A stretch of DNA of 64,000 bases from Sphingobacterium sp. ML3W (GTDB lineage Bacteria; Bacteroidota; Bacteroidia; Sphingobacteriales; Sphingobacteriaceae), in contig NZ_CP107036.1 of the NCBI RefSeq assembly GCF_029542085.1, forward strand, positions 6,138,001 to 6,202,000, read 5' to 3'. The translations under genes were made by a program, and so were the position numbers. Below, one piece after another: positions 1-9,550 of the stretch. The notes beneath the pieces were generated by a model, which searched no databases, had not been told where the DNA came from, and worked only from the letters and a program-made list of their open reading frames with translations. How positions within the stretch are numbered: the stretch's first letter is position 1; every line of letters begins with the position of its first letter.

Positions 1-57
1 GTTGATTTGTTGGATCAGGGAATATCTAATAGAGCTAGAATTTGGGTGAAAAATTAA
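1..57 (+). CDS. 3' end of a truncated gene (window edge)
   Basis: Frame 1 is open from the window edge and ends with a TAA at 55-57. It encodes 18 residues ending in RARIWVKN. The stop lies 11 bases before the next start, so this is probably the preceding gene of the same operon, such as a SusD-like or other surface lipoprotein gene. Too little is visible to name a family. Confidence 0.4.
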   Translation, partial: VDLLDQGISNRARIWVKN

Positions 58-68
58 ATTGCAATATT

Positions 69-554
69 ATGAAAATCAAAAATATAACATTTTTTTTCCT
101 CCTTATCTTGGGAGGGGTAATAGCTTCTTGTCAGAAAGAAGAAGAGATTGGGGGCACAGCTACGCAAAAAGCTTCGGGTGATTGGTTTGTCAGATACTCC
201 GATGATGGAGGAAAGACGTTCCATGCAGATTACCTTCATTTTGCGACTTATAATTCTGCAGCAAACAAGTCAGATGAGCTTTGGTTAGATGATTTGAAGA
301 CCTTTTGGGAAATGAAAGGTCTTGTAACATTGGATTTAAATAGTCTCACTTTTAAGGGAACAAAAGTGAAAGAAGTTTATAATAATATTACCTTCGATGT
401 TGATGGTAAAATTCTCGAAGGAGCAGCTAAAGGGCCAGGCTCAAAAACCCCTACTGATTCCATTTATATGAAAATTGAATTTTCAGATGATCCTGGAACC
501 GAGTACATTCTTTCAGGTTATAAAAGGACAGGATTTTTGGAAGATGAGCATTAA
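69..554 (+). CDS. Lipoprotein, lipid-binding/putative hydrolase-like
   Basis: A 161-residue secreted lipoprotein. The start at 69 is preferred over the upstream ATG at 42 because it puts a clean signal peptide first: basic MKIKN, a hydrophobic core, then the lipobox VIASC with Cys21. The mature part begins near residue 37 with a GDWFVRYSDDGG segment and later has a FDVDGKI stretch. These resemble the small lipid-binding putative hydrolase family found at the end of Bacteroidota SusCD loci, which are cell-surface proteins of unproven activity. It follows another gene end by only 11 bases and is followed by a strong terminator, so it is the last gene of an operon that starts outside the window. 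The family assignment is from memory and only moderately sure. Confidence 0.7.
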   Translation: MKIKNITFFFLLILGGVIASCQKEEEIGGTATQKASGDWFVRYSDDGGKTFHADYLHFATYNSAANKSDELWLDDLKTFWEMKGLVTLDLNSLTFKGTKVKEVYNNITFDVDGKILEGAAKGPGSKTPTDSIYMKIEFSDDPGTEYILSGYKRTGFLEDEH

Positions 555-594
555 AAAGATTTGATCTTTTAGGCTTTATACTTTTTACCTTTTC

Positions 595-638
595 AAGCAC
601 AGTAATGATGATATTGTTTCGTTACTGTGCTTTTTTTT
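595..638 (+). terminator. Rho-independent terminator
   Basis: Perfect 11-bp arms AAGCACAGTAA (595-605) and TTACTGTGCTT (622-632) enclose a 16-nt loop and run into eight T residues. It lies 40 bases after the lipoprotein stop and closes that operon. Confidence 0.85.
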
Positions 639-853
639 GAAATATAGTATATTTAAATCTGTATTTTTTTATCAGGTTATATCTTTTCCTGCTATTAATT
701 ACTTTGTGTACTTGAGCTGCTAATCGATCATGAAAAAATAATTTTGTACTGCTGTTACAATTAAAAATTATTTTTTTTATGGTGTAATTATTTGTTTATG
801 TGTTGATTATGTTTTATTTCGTGAAATTTTATTCTAAAAATATTATGTACGCA

Positions 854-884
854 TTGCAAAAGTGAAAATATATTTTAATATTTG
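854..884 (+). promoter_or_regulatory. Possible promoter for the first susC gene
   Basis: TTG at 854-856 is followed after 20 bases by AATATTTG at 877-884. This is one mismatch from the Bacteroidota -7 element TAnnTTTG at the right distance from a -33 TTG. The rest of the 555-1032 gap is very AT-rich, with a terminator at its left end and an untranslated leader of about 140 bases on the right. I see no small gene in it. Confidence 0.35.
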
Positions 885-1025
885 TTTGACATATTTTTAA
901 CATTAGGGCCGCCCAATGATTAACAATATGGACTAACTAGAAATCACACTTAAATTATTGGAAAGTAAAAAACTAGCCAAAGTGTTTTCTTCATAGCTAA
1001 GTAAATATATTAATTTAAATAAACG

Positions 1026-1056
1026 TAAACATATGAAACACAAATTACTCAGTTTT
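1026..1056 (+). repeat. 31-bp block shared by the two susC starts (copy 1)
   Basis: The 31 bases from 1026 to 1056 are identical to 6309-6339. The block covers seven bases upstream of the ATG and the first eight codons. The preceding leader (TTAATTTAAATAAAC here) is also nearly the same in both copies. Sequence diverges immediately after the block. Confidence 0.9.
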
Positions 1057-4000
1057 TTCGTGGGTAGTATGATCCTGACTTCAGTAGCGTTCGCGCAAGA
1101 GAAGAAAGTAAGTGGTCGTGTAACTGGTGCTGATGGCAAGCCATTGGCGGGTGTTACAATCGCAGTACAAGGATCGAGCACAGCTACTCAAACAGATTCG
1201 AATGGTAATTATTCATTATCTGTGCCAACAGGCAAAGTAATTGTATTCCGTTCGGTAGGATTTGCAGATAAAACAATAATCGTTAAGGAAGGACAGTCTG
1301 CCTTTAATGTGACTTTGGATGATTCTAATAGAGAATTGGAAGAGGTTGTCGTGACTGGTTATGGTCAAAGACAAATCAAAGATTTGACTGGTTCGCAGGG
1401 TTCTATTAAAGGAGACAAAATTGCTGCTGAACCAACTTTAAGCTTTGAACAAGCTATGTCTGGTAAAATGGCAGGTGTACAAATTGGTTCGACAGGGGGT
1501 ACTTTAGGTGATGGTATGTCTGTTAGGATTCGAGGAGTCAATTCAATCTCTTCAAGCTCCCTCCCTTTGTATGTAATTGATGGCGTTCCAATGAATGCTG
1601 TTGAAAATGTTAACACATTTAATAGTGGTGATGGAACTCGGTTTAATCCAATGGCCTTAATCAATAGCAATGATATCGAATCTATTGAAGTTTTAAAAGA
1701 CGCTGCTGCTGCGGTATTATATGGTTCCAGAGCTGCAAATGGGGTAATTCTTATAAATACAAAAAGAGGGAAAAGTGGGGTGTCCAGTATTAGCTTTGAA
1801 TCTAAAGTGACGTCTAGTAAAGCTTCAAAATTATTGGATTTATTAAATGGCGATCAATTTATTGAAATTAATAATGAGAAAGCTAGAAATGCTGCATCCA
1901 AATTTGGTGGGGTGAAGATTATCGCAAAAGAAAGCGATATTGATGGAGATGGAGTAAATGATCGAACTAATTGGCTAGACGAAGTTTATCGCACTGGAAT
2001 AGGTTATGATAATTCTGTGTCATTAAGTTCAGGAAATGAAAAAGGAAACTTTTATGCTTCAGCGAGATATTTAGATCAAAAAGGTATTATTTTAAAAAAT
2101 CAACTTAAGTCCGGACAAGTAAGGATAAATGGCGATATTAAACCAGCTAAGTGGTTGAAAGCAGGTGTCTCTTTATCGTATTCAAAGACAGTCAATGACG
2201 GTATTTTAACCGATCGATATATAGCTGGAGCGACCGTTGCAGCACTCAATGCATCCCCAATAGTTGCTGTCCGTAATCCCAATAATATAATAGGATATAA
2301 TTTAGGTGGAAATGGATACCTTGGCAATGGAAATAATACTTCCAGTTTAGTTGCAAATAATACCCCCGTAGGATTGATTGGAAATGTGGCAAACCCTGTT
2401 GCTACTTTGATGTCCCAATTAAATCAAAATACACCTGAGCAAATCCTAGCAAATGGTTACATCGAAGTTCAACCAATAACTGGATTAAAATTTACAAGTA
2501 AATTTGGTATTGATTACTTAAATAATTACGAACATCAATATAGTCATCCAAATATAGGTGGATTGGGAACTGCATATAATACATTAATCCAAGACAATTT
2601 TAGAAATCGAAACCAATGGGTGTGGCAAAACTATGTGAATTATGACAAAACTTTTGCAGAAGATCATCGCCTATCAGTTACTTTAGGATCTGAATACCAA
2701 TTTACAAAGGAAAAGAATGTATATGCAGGGGCAAGCAATGTTGGTGATATCTACTTTACTGATATTCTTGATAATACTTATACTGGTACAGAACCTGGTA
2801 CCTCTGATATTATGTTACTGTCTGGTGGTGGTTTATTCTCTAATGGGTTGGAATCTTATTTCTCAAGAGTTGGCTATGGATTTAAAAATAAATATTTAGT
2901 TGATTTAGCAATACGTGCCGATGCATTTTCAGCTTTTGGTAGAAACTCGAAATGGGGTTACTTTCCATCTGCTTCACTTGGTTGGGTTGCATCTGAAGAG
3001 GATTTTGCTAAACAATATGATTGGCTTTCTTATTTGAAACTTAGAGCAAGTTATGGCCGGGTTGGTAATTCAAGGGGGATCGATTCATATGCATCTAGGG
3101 ACTTATACCAAGGGGGAGCTTATGCATCTTTAAATGGATTTTCAGCTTATCAGATTGGAAATCCGAACTTAAAATGGGAGACTTCTGACAAATATGATGT
3201 AGGTTTGGATTTTAATATCGCTAACAATAGATTCAATTTTGTAATCGACTATTTCTACAATAATATTTCAGGTCTTGTATTGAAGGCTGAACCTCTTTAT
3301 ACGACAGGTGTTCCGTCAACAGTCTTAGGGGCACCAGGTGCTGTTTTTACCAATATTGGTGCGATGACAAATAAAGGTATAGAATTTACGTTCAATATGA
3401 AAACAATGGAACGTGGAGACTTTACTTGGAATACCTCATTCAATTTTACAGCAATTAGTAATAAAATTAAATCATTAGTAACAGAAAATACTGATATTAT
3501 TGATGGTAACTCTGTTGCAAGCGTTGGTCGATCATTGGGAACCTATAAATTAGTTCGATGGGCTGGAGTTGATGAGCAAACGGGTAATCCAATGTGGTAT
3601 GGCAAAGATGGAAATATAAAAATGTTTAATCCAGATACGCAAACTTGGACTCAAGATGGTAAAAAGATTGCGGGATTAGTTGGAGATGACGCTGTTTACC
3701 TTGATAAGAGCGGGTTGCCTAAATATTATGGTGGATTAGACAACAATATTACCTATAAAAAATTTGATTTTGGGGTTTCATTAGTTTATACTGGCGGTTT
3801 CTATATCTATAATACAACCAGAAGTTCTTTGTTGACAAACCAATTCCTAAATAATACAACAGAGATCCTTGATCGCTGGACCACTCCTGGACAAAAAACA
3901 GATATCCCTCGTTTATTCTTAACCGATAATACACACTCTAGAGCTTCAGATAGATTTTTGGAGAAGGGCGATTTCCTTCGTGTTAGAACAATAAGTCTTG

Positions 4001-4215
4001 GGTATAATTTTGCAAATGAAACTTTGAATAGAGCAGGTATAAAAAATCTGAGATTATTTGCTCAAGTTTACAATCCATTTATTATTACGGGGTATAAGGG
4101 GCAAGATCCCGAAGTTAATTCGAATCGAAATAACTCTAATATTGCTATTGGTGTGGATAATAGAGCTGTTCCTCAACCTAGAACTTATACATTTGGATTA
4201 AATGTTTCACTTTAA
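1033..4215 (+). CDS. SusC/RagA-type TonB-dependent outer-membrane receptor
   Basis: A 1060-residue outer-membrane active transporter. The signal peptide ends near residue 21 (VAFA/QEKK). A carboxypeptidase-regulatory-like beta-sandwich covers about 25-100 (KVSGRVTGADGKPLAGVTI). The LEEVVVTGYG motif at 102-111 marks the start of the TonB plug (about 112-230, with VRIRGVNSI and VLKDAAAAVLYGSRAANGVI). A 22-strand-type barrel follows and ends in FGLNVSL. The family pairs with a SusD lipoprotein lid to import glycans or peptides using TonB energy. The SusD partner starts 11 bases after the stop. No glycosidase lies nearby, so the substrate cannot be predicted. Confidence 0.95.
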   Translation: MKHKLLSFFVGSMILTSVAFAQEKKVSGRVTGADGKPLAGVTIAVQGSSTATQTDSNGNYSLSVPTGKVIVFRSVGFADKTIIVKEGQSAFNVTLDDSNRELEEVVVTGYGQRQIKDLTGSQGSIKGDKIAAEPTLSFEQAMSGKMAGVQIGSTGGTLGDGMSVRIRGVNSISSSSLPLYVIDGVPMNAVENVNTFNSGDGTRFNPMALINSNDIESIEVLKDAAAAVLYGSRAANGVILINTKRGKSGVSSISFESKVTSSKASKLLDLLNGDQFIEINNEKARNAASKFGGVKIIAKESDIDGDGVNDRTNWLDEVYRTGIGYDNSVSLSSGNEKGNFYASARYLDQKGIILKNQLKSGQVRINGDIKPAKWLKAGVSLSYSKTVNDGILTDRYIAGATVAALNASPIVAVRNPNNIIGYNLGGNGYLGNGNNTSSLVANNTPVGLIGNVANPVATLMSQLNQNTPEQILANGYIEVQPITGLKFTSKFGIDYLNNYEHQYSHPNIGGLGTAYNTLIQDNFRNRNQWVWQNYVNYDKTFAEDHRLSVTLGSEYQFTKEKNVYAGASNVGDIYFTDILDNTYTGTEPGTSDIMLLSGGGLFSNGLESYFSRVGYGFKNKYLVDLAIRADAFSAFGRNSKWGYFPSASLGWVASEEDFAKQYDWLSYLKLRASYGRVGNSRGIDSYASRDLYQGGAYASLNGFSAYQIGNPNLKWETSDKYDVGLDFNIANNRFNFVIDYFYNNISGLVLKAEPLYTTGVPSTVLGAPGAVFTNIGAMTNKGIEFTFNMKTMERGDFTWNTSFNFTAISNKIKSLVTENTDIIDGNSVASVGRSLGTYKLVRWAGVDEQTGNPMWYGKDGNIKMFNPDTQTWTQDGKKIAGLVGDDAVYLDKSGLPKYYGGLDNNITYKKFDFGVSLVYTGGFYIYNTTRSSLLTNQFLNNTTEILDRWTTPGQKTDIPRLFLTDNTHSRASDRFLEKGDFLRVRTISLGYNFANETLNRAGIKNLRLFAQVYNPFIITGYKGQDPEVNSNRNNSNIAIGVDNRAVPQPRTYTFGLNVSL

Positions 4216-4226
4216 TAATTTTTGAC

Positions 4227-5636
4227 ATGTTAAAATTAAAATATATATTAATAGGTTCTCTTGCTTTGACATCGCTATTCTCTTCTTGTCAAAAGCAGAC
4301 ATTTGAGAAACCTTATGCTTATCTAGAACCCGAAGAAGCTTTTTTAAATGCCGATCGTATTTCTAAAACTGCTATAGGGATGTATGATGCACTTCAGAAC
4401 AGAGATTTTCTAGGAGGGCGTGAATTAATTTACGCAGATATTCGTGGAATAGATTGTAGTGCAGGACCATATTTTGGCTCTGTGCCCAATTATGAGAATT
4501 TAACGTCGGATAATGCTATGGTTCAAGCGGCTTTCGTCGCTGCGTATAGAACAGTTTATGAAGCAAACTATTTTTTGAAAAATATCGAGCTGTATAAAGG
4601 AAGGGCTAAACCAGAAGACGAGGCTAGATATATTGCGGAGGCTAAGTTTATTCGCGCTTTAACTTATTTTTATATTGTAAATACGTGGGCACAGCCTTAC
4701 AAATTTACAAATGATGGCTCACATCCTGGTGTGGCACTTGTTTTGACGGCGACTGATCCTAACAATATTTTCGATACTGCGCATCAAGTACCAAGAAATT
4801 CCGTGAAGGAAGTTTACGATCAAATTATTAAGGATTTGAATGAGGCTTTGCCTATGTTACCTAAGGTTTCAGGAGCACGTAGTATTTCAAATGTGGGGCG
4901 CGCGACTCAAGGTGCTGTGAATGGTTTATTAGCGAGAATTTATCTATATAAACAGGATTATACCAAAGCGTTAGAATATGCTAACAAAGTGACGTCATCA
5001 AATGAATATAGCATGGCAACTAATATTCAGCTAGTATTTACAGAGTATACAACATCGGAAAGTATATTTTCAGTAGCTCACAGTGGAGGTGATAACCCAA
5101 ATACTAACCATTCATTGTCACAGCATTATTCACCGGGAGGAAGGGCTGACATACAGGTGAGTACAGCATTTCAGAATTTAATGTCACAAAATGACGCGAG
5201 AAGAACAAAGCTTCTTATTGCTGATGAAGACGGGCTTTGGAATGGTAAATATTCAAGTATTGGTGACTGGGCTCCAGTTTTGAGATATAGTGAAATATTA
5301 TTAACTAAAGCTGAGGCTTTGGCAAATTTGGAAGTAGGTACCGCCGTTAATGTAGAGGCTTTAGCGCTAGTAAATCAAGTTAGACATCGTTCAGACGCGT
5401 CTACATCAGTTACTGCATCAAATAAAAGTGAACTGATTGCCGCCATTTTGAAAGAAAGAAGACTTGAATTGGCGTTTGAAGGTCAAGGAATCTACGAGTA
5501 CTTAAGAACAGGAAGAAATATTCCGGCTCATGGAATTTTTAACGAACAAGTGTGGGGATCAAACAAAGTGATTTTTCCATTCCCTTATGCTGAAACGCAG
5601 AGAAATCCTAATTTGGTACAAAATCCAGGTTACTAG
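4227..5636 (+). CDS. SusD/RagB-type nutrient-binding lipoprotein
   Basis: A 469-residue surface lipoprotein, partner of the SusC just upstream. The signal peptide ends in the lipobox LFSSC with Cys21. The alpha-helical TPR-like scaffold is visible in the usual places: RYIAEAKFIRALTYFYIVNTWA near 130-150 and GLLARIYLYKQDYTKALEYANKV near 230-255. A C-terminal segment (ILKERRLELAFEGQGIYEYLRTGR) is typical of the family, in which this region closes over the receptor. It ends with the common NPNLVQNPGY-type tail. At 469 residues it is slightly shorter than many homologues. It is probably co-transcribed with the susC gene and is followed by a terminator. Confidence 0.93.
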   Translation: MLKLKYILIGSLALTSLFSSCQKQTFEKPYAYLEPEEAFLNADRISKTAIGMYDALQNRDFLGGRELIYADIRGIDCSAGPYFGSVPNYENLTSDNAMVQAAFVAAYRTVYEANYFLKNIELYKGRAKPEDEARYIAEAKFIRALTYFYIVNTWAQPYKFTNDGSHPGVALVLTATDPNNIFDTAHQVPRNSVKEVYDQIIKDLNEALPMLPKVSGARSISNVGRATQGAVNGLLARIYLYKQDYTKALEYANKVTSSNEYSMATNIQLVFTEYTTSESIFSVAHSGGDNPNTNHSLSQHYSPGGRADIQVSTAFQNLMSQNDARRTKLLIADEDGLWNGKYSSIGDWAPVLRYSEILLTKAEALANLEVGTAVNVEALALVNQVRHRSDASTSVTASNKSELIAAILKERRLELAFEGQGIYEYLRTGRNIPAHGIFNEQVWGSNKVIFPFPYAETQRNPNLVQNPGY

Positions 5637-5664
5637 TGAAATAATTTTTTGAGATTATTCATGT

Positions 5665-5703
5665 AAAGGAGTAGAAATGTTAATATTTTCTACTCCTTTT
5701 TTC
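5665..5703 (+). terminator. Rho-independent terminator after susD
   Basis: Perfect 13-bp arms AAAGGAGTAGAAA (5665-5677) and TTTCTACTCCTTT (5687-5699) with a 9-nt loop end in a T run. This separates the first SusCD pair from the second. Confidence 0.88.
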
Positions 5704-6134
5704 GTTTCCATTCTCACTCGAGAATTGGTGCCGTCTTCATTTTTTTTCTTGAGGACTAAATATTATGGGGCTCAATCAGCTAAAATTTGCTCATCTAATT
5801 ATTAATCATTTGTGAATTTTATTCATTTAGATAAATATAAATATATTTTTGGGGTCAGCTGACTAAAGCTTTGCTGGAAATTATTTACCATATTTTATCG
5901 GATGGAATTGTAATGAATGGATGTATTTTGTTTATAAATAGCGTTTTATGTTTTAATTAAGTTGATAGTAGTAAACTAGGCAACACTTATTTAGTTGTCA
6001 TTTTTTTTTAAAGCCAAAATATTAAAGAATACATTGTGTTTGTTTATTTATTTAATTAAGTAAATGTTAATATTGTAAAAATTGATTTGTTTTTTTATTT
6101 TTTTTACAAAAACAATAAAAAAAACAATCGAATA

Positions 6135-6164
6135 TTGCGAATATGAAATTTTCATTTATCTTTG
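6135..6164 (+). promoter_or_regulatory. Bacteroidota-type promoter for the second susC gene
   Basis: TTG at 6135-6137, a 19-bp spacer, then TATCTTTG at 6157-6164 matches the -33/-7 consensus exactly. It leaves a leader of about 145 bases. That leader contains an AGTCT-AAT-AGACT inverted repeat around 6220-6232. The rest of the 5637-6315 gap is AT-rich and I see no gene in it. Confidence 0.65.
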
Positions 6165-6308
6165 TTTTTAACAAAACCTTAACACTTCAGTGAAGGTTTC
6201 GTTAAATGCTAACTGTATTAGTCTAATAGACTCATCGCTTTTTTACGTAAATGAAATCCATAGGAATTCTATGTGATATTTATGAAGAAATAAACATACT
6301 TAATTAAA

Positions 6309-6339
6309 TAAACATATGAAACACAAATTACTCAGTTTT
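6309..6339 (+). repeat. 31-bp block shared by the two susC starts (copy 2)
   Basis: Identical to 1026-1056, covering the last seven leader bases and codons 1-8 of the second susC. Both proteins therefore begin MKHKLLSF although the rest of their signal peptides differ. Confidence 0.9.
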
Positions 6340-9300
6340 GTGCTCATGTCTACTGCGATGTCTACTTCGACCTTGTATGCTCAGGAAATCAGAGTGTCAG
6401 GTAAGGTAACATCTGAGGATGGAGCAGCACTTTCTAACGTTACTGTTTTAATTCAAAATGGTAGCAAAGCAACTCAAACAGATTCGTCTGGTAACTATTC
6501 CATGATGGCGAAATCAAATGATGTATTGATATTTCGATCTATCGGCTATGCTGATAAGTCTGTAAAGGTAAATGGTACTAAATCTTTAAATGTTCAATTA
6601 CAGACCAGCTCAACTGGATTGGAAGAAGTCATTGTAACAGCCTATGGTAAACAGAACAAAGAAGCTATTGTAGGAGCGGTATCTAGTATTTCAGCCAAAG
6701 ACATTGAAAAGAGACCGGTTAGTTCGGTGACTGCTGTATTAGAAGGAGCAGCTCCTGGCATTATGGTTAATAATTCAAATGGAGAACCGGGAAGTAATCC
6801 CGAAGTTCGTATTCGTGGATTTGGTACCGTAAATGGAGACGCTTCTCCAACATATGTTGTGGATGGTGTCGTTTTCGGAGGAAATATATCTGATATAAAT
6901 CCTGCAGATATCGCATCAGTATCCGTACTAAAAGATGCAACATCTGCTGCACTTTATGGGAGCCGTGCTGCAAATGGTGTCATCGTGATCACGACGAAAA
7001 ATGGTACTTCTGGTGCTCCTGAATTAAATTTTAGCGTAAACCAAGGTTTGTTTACACGTGGAATACCTGAATATGACAAAATGGATGAAAGACAATTCAT
7101 GGAAGCAGCCTGGCAAGGACTTAGAAATCAATATTTATGGGATAACAAAACATGGACAATTGATAAAGCGAATGAGGAAGCTAATAAAAACTTGGTTCCG
7201 ACAATTTTAAGCTTGAATATATTTGATAAAGCAGATGATAAACTATTCGACTCAAATGGGAAGCTAGACGCAACAGCGAAAATTAAAGGAAGTTATGCCT
7301 CAGATTTAGATTGGTTTAAACCTCTATCGAGAAAGGGATATAGACAAGATTATAGTTTAAACGGTCGTGGTGGTAATGAGAAGGGCAATTATATGTTTAA
7401 TGTAGGTTACTTAAATGAGGAAGGCTACATCAAAACTTCAGACTTTGAACGCCTGTCTGGTAGATTAAGTGCAAATATTACTCCAAGATCTTGGGTAAGT
7501 GCAGGCTTTTCTGCTAATGCCAGTCATCAAAATAGTAACAATACAACAGGCGAAGGATCTGGATTTACAAACCCATGGAACTTTGCTCGAAATATTGCGC
7601 CAATTTATCCAGTTCATCTACACGATGCAGTCACAGGAGATTTTGTATTAGATGCAGATAAAAACAAGATATATGATAACGGTGAAACTTCGAGAAATCA
7701 ATATGGTGGACGACATGTTATTTGGGAGAATGAACTGAATTTAAATAGAGGATTAAGAAACACCTTTAATAGCCAAGCATATATAAATTTTAAATTCTTG
7801 AAAGACTTTGAATTTAAAATTGTAGGTGATATCAATTTGCGAAACACAATGTCCAAATCATATAACAACGCTATAATTGGTGATGGCACTGGAAATGGAG
7901 GTCGTGCTTCAAGAACTGTATATAATTATAAGAACTACACAGTACAGCAACAGTTGACATACAACAAAACTATAAATGGTGTACATAATTTGGACGTCTT
8001 CTTGGGACACGAAAACTATGGTTATGCTTATAACTATCTTTACGGATATAAAACTAAGCAGACTTTTGCTGGTAAACCCGAACTAATCAATTTTAATGAG
8101 ATTACTTCACTAACAGACTATTCTTATGATAAGACACTAGACGCATATTTGTCCAGAGTCCGTTATAATTATGACGGTAAATATTTTATTGAAGGTGCGT
8201 TTAGAAGAGATGGTACATCCCAGGTAGCACCTGATTATAGATATTCTAATTTTTGGTCTGTGGGAGGTAGCTGGATGGTATCGAAAGAAAAGTTTCTTGA
8301 GAATGAGAAATGGATAAATTCTCTGAAGTTAAGAGCTGCGACCGGTTATGTTGGAAATTTGGCTAGTTTAGGCTATTACGATTATATGGATCTATATACA
8401 ATTGGACAGAATAATAATAATCCAGCATTATATAAAGGGAATATTGGAAATCAGCAATTAACATGGGAAGCGAATCAATCGACGTCCTTTGCATTGGAAG
8501 GACGATTGTTTAATCGCATGAATTTCGTTGTAGAATATTTTAATAAAACATCGAAAGATCTCATATTCAATGTGAATTTGGCTTCATCAATTGGTTCAGC
8601 TAATAATGATGGAACGACAACCGTAACTCGTAATATCGGTGCTCTAACTAATAAAGGAATTGAACTTACTTTTGATGTTGATATCATTAAAAATCAAGAT
8701 TTTAGATGGAATTTTGGAACTAATGCTACTTTCTTCAAAAACAAGATCACTAAAATGCCTGAAGAAAATAAAGCAAATGGATTGTTGAATTCTCCATTTA
8801 AATATATGGAAGGACATTCTGTTTACGACTTTTTCTTATATCAATTTGCTGGTGTAGATATGATTACAGGACAATCTTTATATTTTGCGGATAGTGATCA
8901 ATTTGATCCAACGAATAAAACTGGCGCTTGGTATGAATTTCAAGAGGAAATAAACGGTGTTATGTACACTAGGAATGCGGCCTATTCTAAAAGAGATTGG
9001 AGTGGTTCTGCAATTCCGGATCTGATGGGAAGTTTTAATACTTCTTTCAGTTACAAAAATTTTAACTTGACAGGATTATTTACCTATTCGATAGGAGGTA
9101 AGGGGCTTGACTATTCCTATATCGACTTAATGAGTTTAGGTAGTACCCCATCTGCTCTACATCAAGATCTGTCTAAGGCATGGACACAAGCACCTGAAGG
9201 AATGACATTAACCTCTGCTAATCGCATAAATCCAGATGCCATCCCGCAGGTAAATTTTAAAAATAGTGCATTTAATAATAGCAGTATTTCGAATAGATTC

Positions 9301-9534
9301 TTAATGAATAGTTCTTATTTGTCCATCAAAAATATTTCCCTTGGTTATCAATTGCCTCAAACTTTGTTACAAAAGATGGATGTGCGTCGTCTGAATTTGT
9401 TTTTTACAGTTGAAAATCTGGCGACATTTACAAAATTAAAAGGCTTTAGTCCTCAACAAGGCTTTGACGGAATAAGTGACAACGAGTTTGTACCCTATCG
9501 TACATTCTCTTTAGGTGTTAATATTGGGTTATAA
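6316..9534 (+). CDS. SusC/RagA-type TonB-dependent outer-membrane receptor (second)
   Basis: A 1072-residue receptor, paralogous to the one at 1033. The signal peptide ends near residue 22 (LYA/QEIR), the regulatory-like domain is at about 26-100, the LEEVIVTAYG motif at 102-111, and the plug contains VRIRGFGTV and VLKDATSAALYGSRAANGVIV. The barrel ends in SLGVNIGL. The N-terminal 110 residues resemble the first SusC closely, but the barrels differ clearly, so the substrates probably differ. It has its own promoter at 6135-6164 and its SusD partner starts 16 bases downstream. Confidence 0.95.
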   Translation: MKHKLLSFVLMSTAMSTSTLYAQEIRVSGKVTSEDGAALSNVTVLIQNGSKATQTDSSGNYSMMAKSNDVLIFRSIGYADKSVKVNGTKSLNVQLQTSSTGLEEVIVTAYGKQNKEAIVGAVSSISAKDIEKRPVSSVTAVLEGAAPGIMVNNSNGEPGSNPEVRIRGFGTVNGDASPTYVVDGVVFGGNISDINPADIASVSVLKDATSAALYGSRAANGVIVITTKNGTSGAPELNFSVNQGLFTRGIPEYDKMDERQFMEAAWQGLRNQYLWDNKTWTIDKANEEANKNLVPTILSLNIFDKADDKLFDSNGKLDATAKIKGSYASDLDWFKPLSRKGYRQDYSLNGRGGNEKGNYMFNVGYLNEEGYIKTSDFERLSGRLSANITPRSWVSAGFSANASHQNSNNTTGEGSGFTNPWNFARNIAPIYPVHLHDAVTGDFVLDADKNKIYDNGETSRNQYGGRHVIWENELNLNRGLRNTFNSQAYINFKFLKDFEFKIVGDINLRNTMSKSYNNAIIGDGTGNGGRASRTVYNYKNYTVQQQLTYNKTINGVHNLDVFLGHENYGYAYNYLYGYKTKQTFAGKPELINFNEITSLTDYSYDKTLDAYLSRVRYNYDGKYFIEGAFRRDGTSQVAPDYRYSNFWSVGGSWMVSKEKFLENEKWINSLKLRAATGYVGNLASLGYYDYMDLYTIGQNNNNPALYKGNIGNQQLTWEANQSTSFALEGRLFNRMNFVVEYFNKTSKDLIFNVNLASSIGSANNDGTTTVTRNIGALTNKGIELTFDVDIIKNQDFRWNFGTNATFFKNKITKMPEENKANGLLNSPFKYMEGHSVYDFFLYQFAGVDMITGQSLYFADSDQFDPTNKTGAWYEFQEEINGVMYTRNAAYSKRDWSGSAIPDLMGSFNTSFSYKNFNLTGLFTYSIGGKGLDYSYIDLMSLGSTPSALHQDLSKAWTQAPEGMTLTSANRINPDAIPQVNFKNSAFNNSSISNRFLMNSSYLSIKNISLGYQLPQTLLQKMDVRRLNLFFTVENLATFTKLKGFSPQQGFDGISDNEFVPYRTFSLGVNIGL

Positions 9535-9536
9535 TT

Positions 9537-9546
9537 AAAAGGAGAT
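9537..9546 (+). promoter_or_regulatory. Shine-Dalgarno-like site of the second susD
   Basis: AAAAGGAGAT lies five bases before the ATG at 9551. A strong anti-16S match is uncommon in this phylum, where leaders are usually just A-rich. It fixes the start at 9551. Confidence 0.6.
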
Positions 9547-9550
9547 AGAA

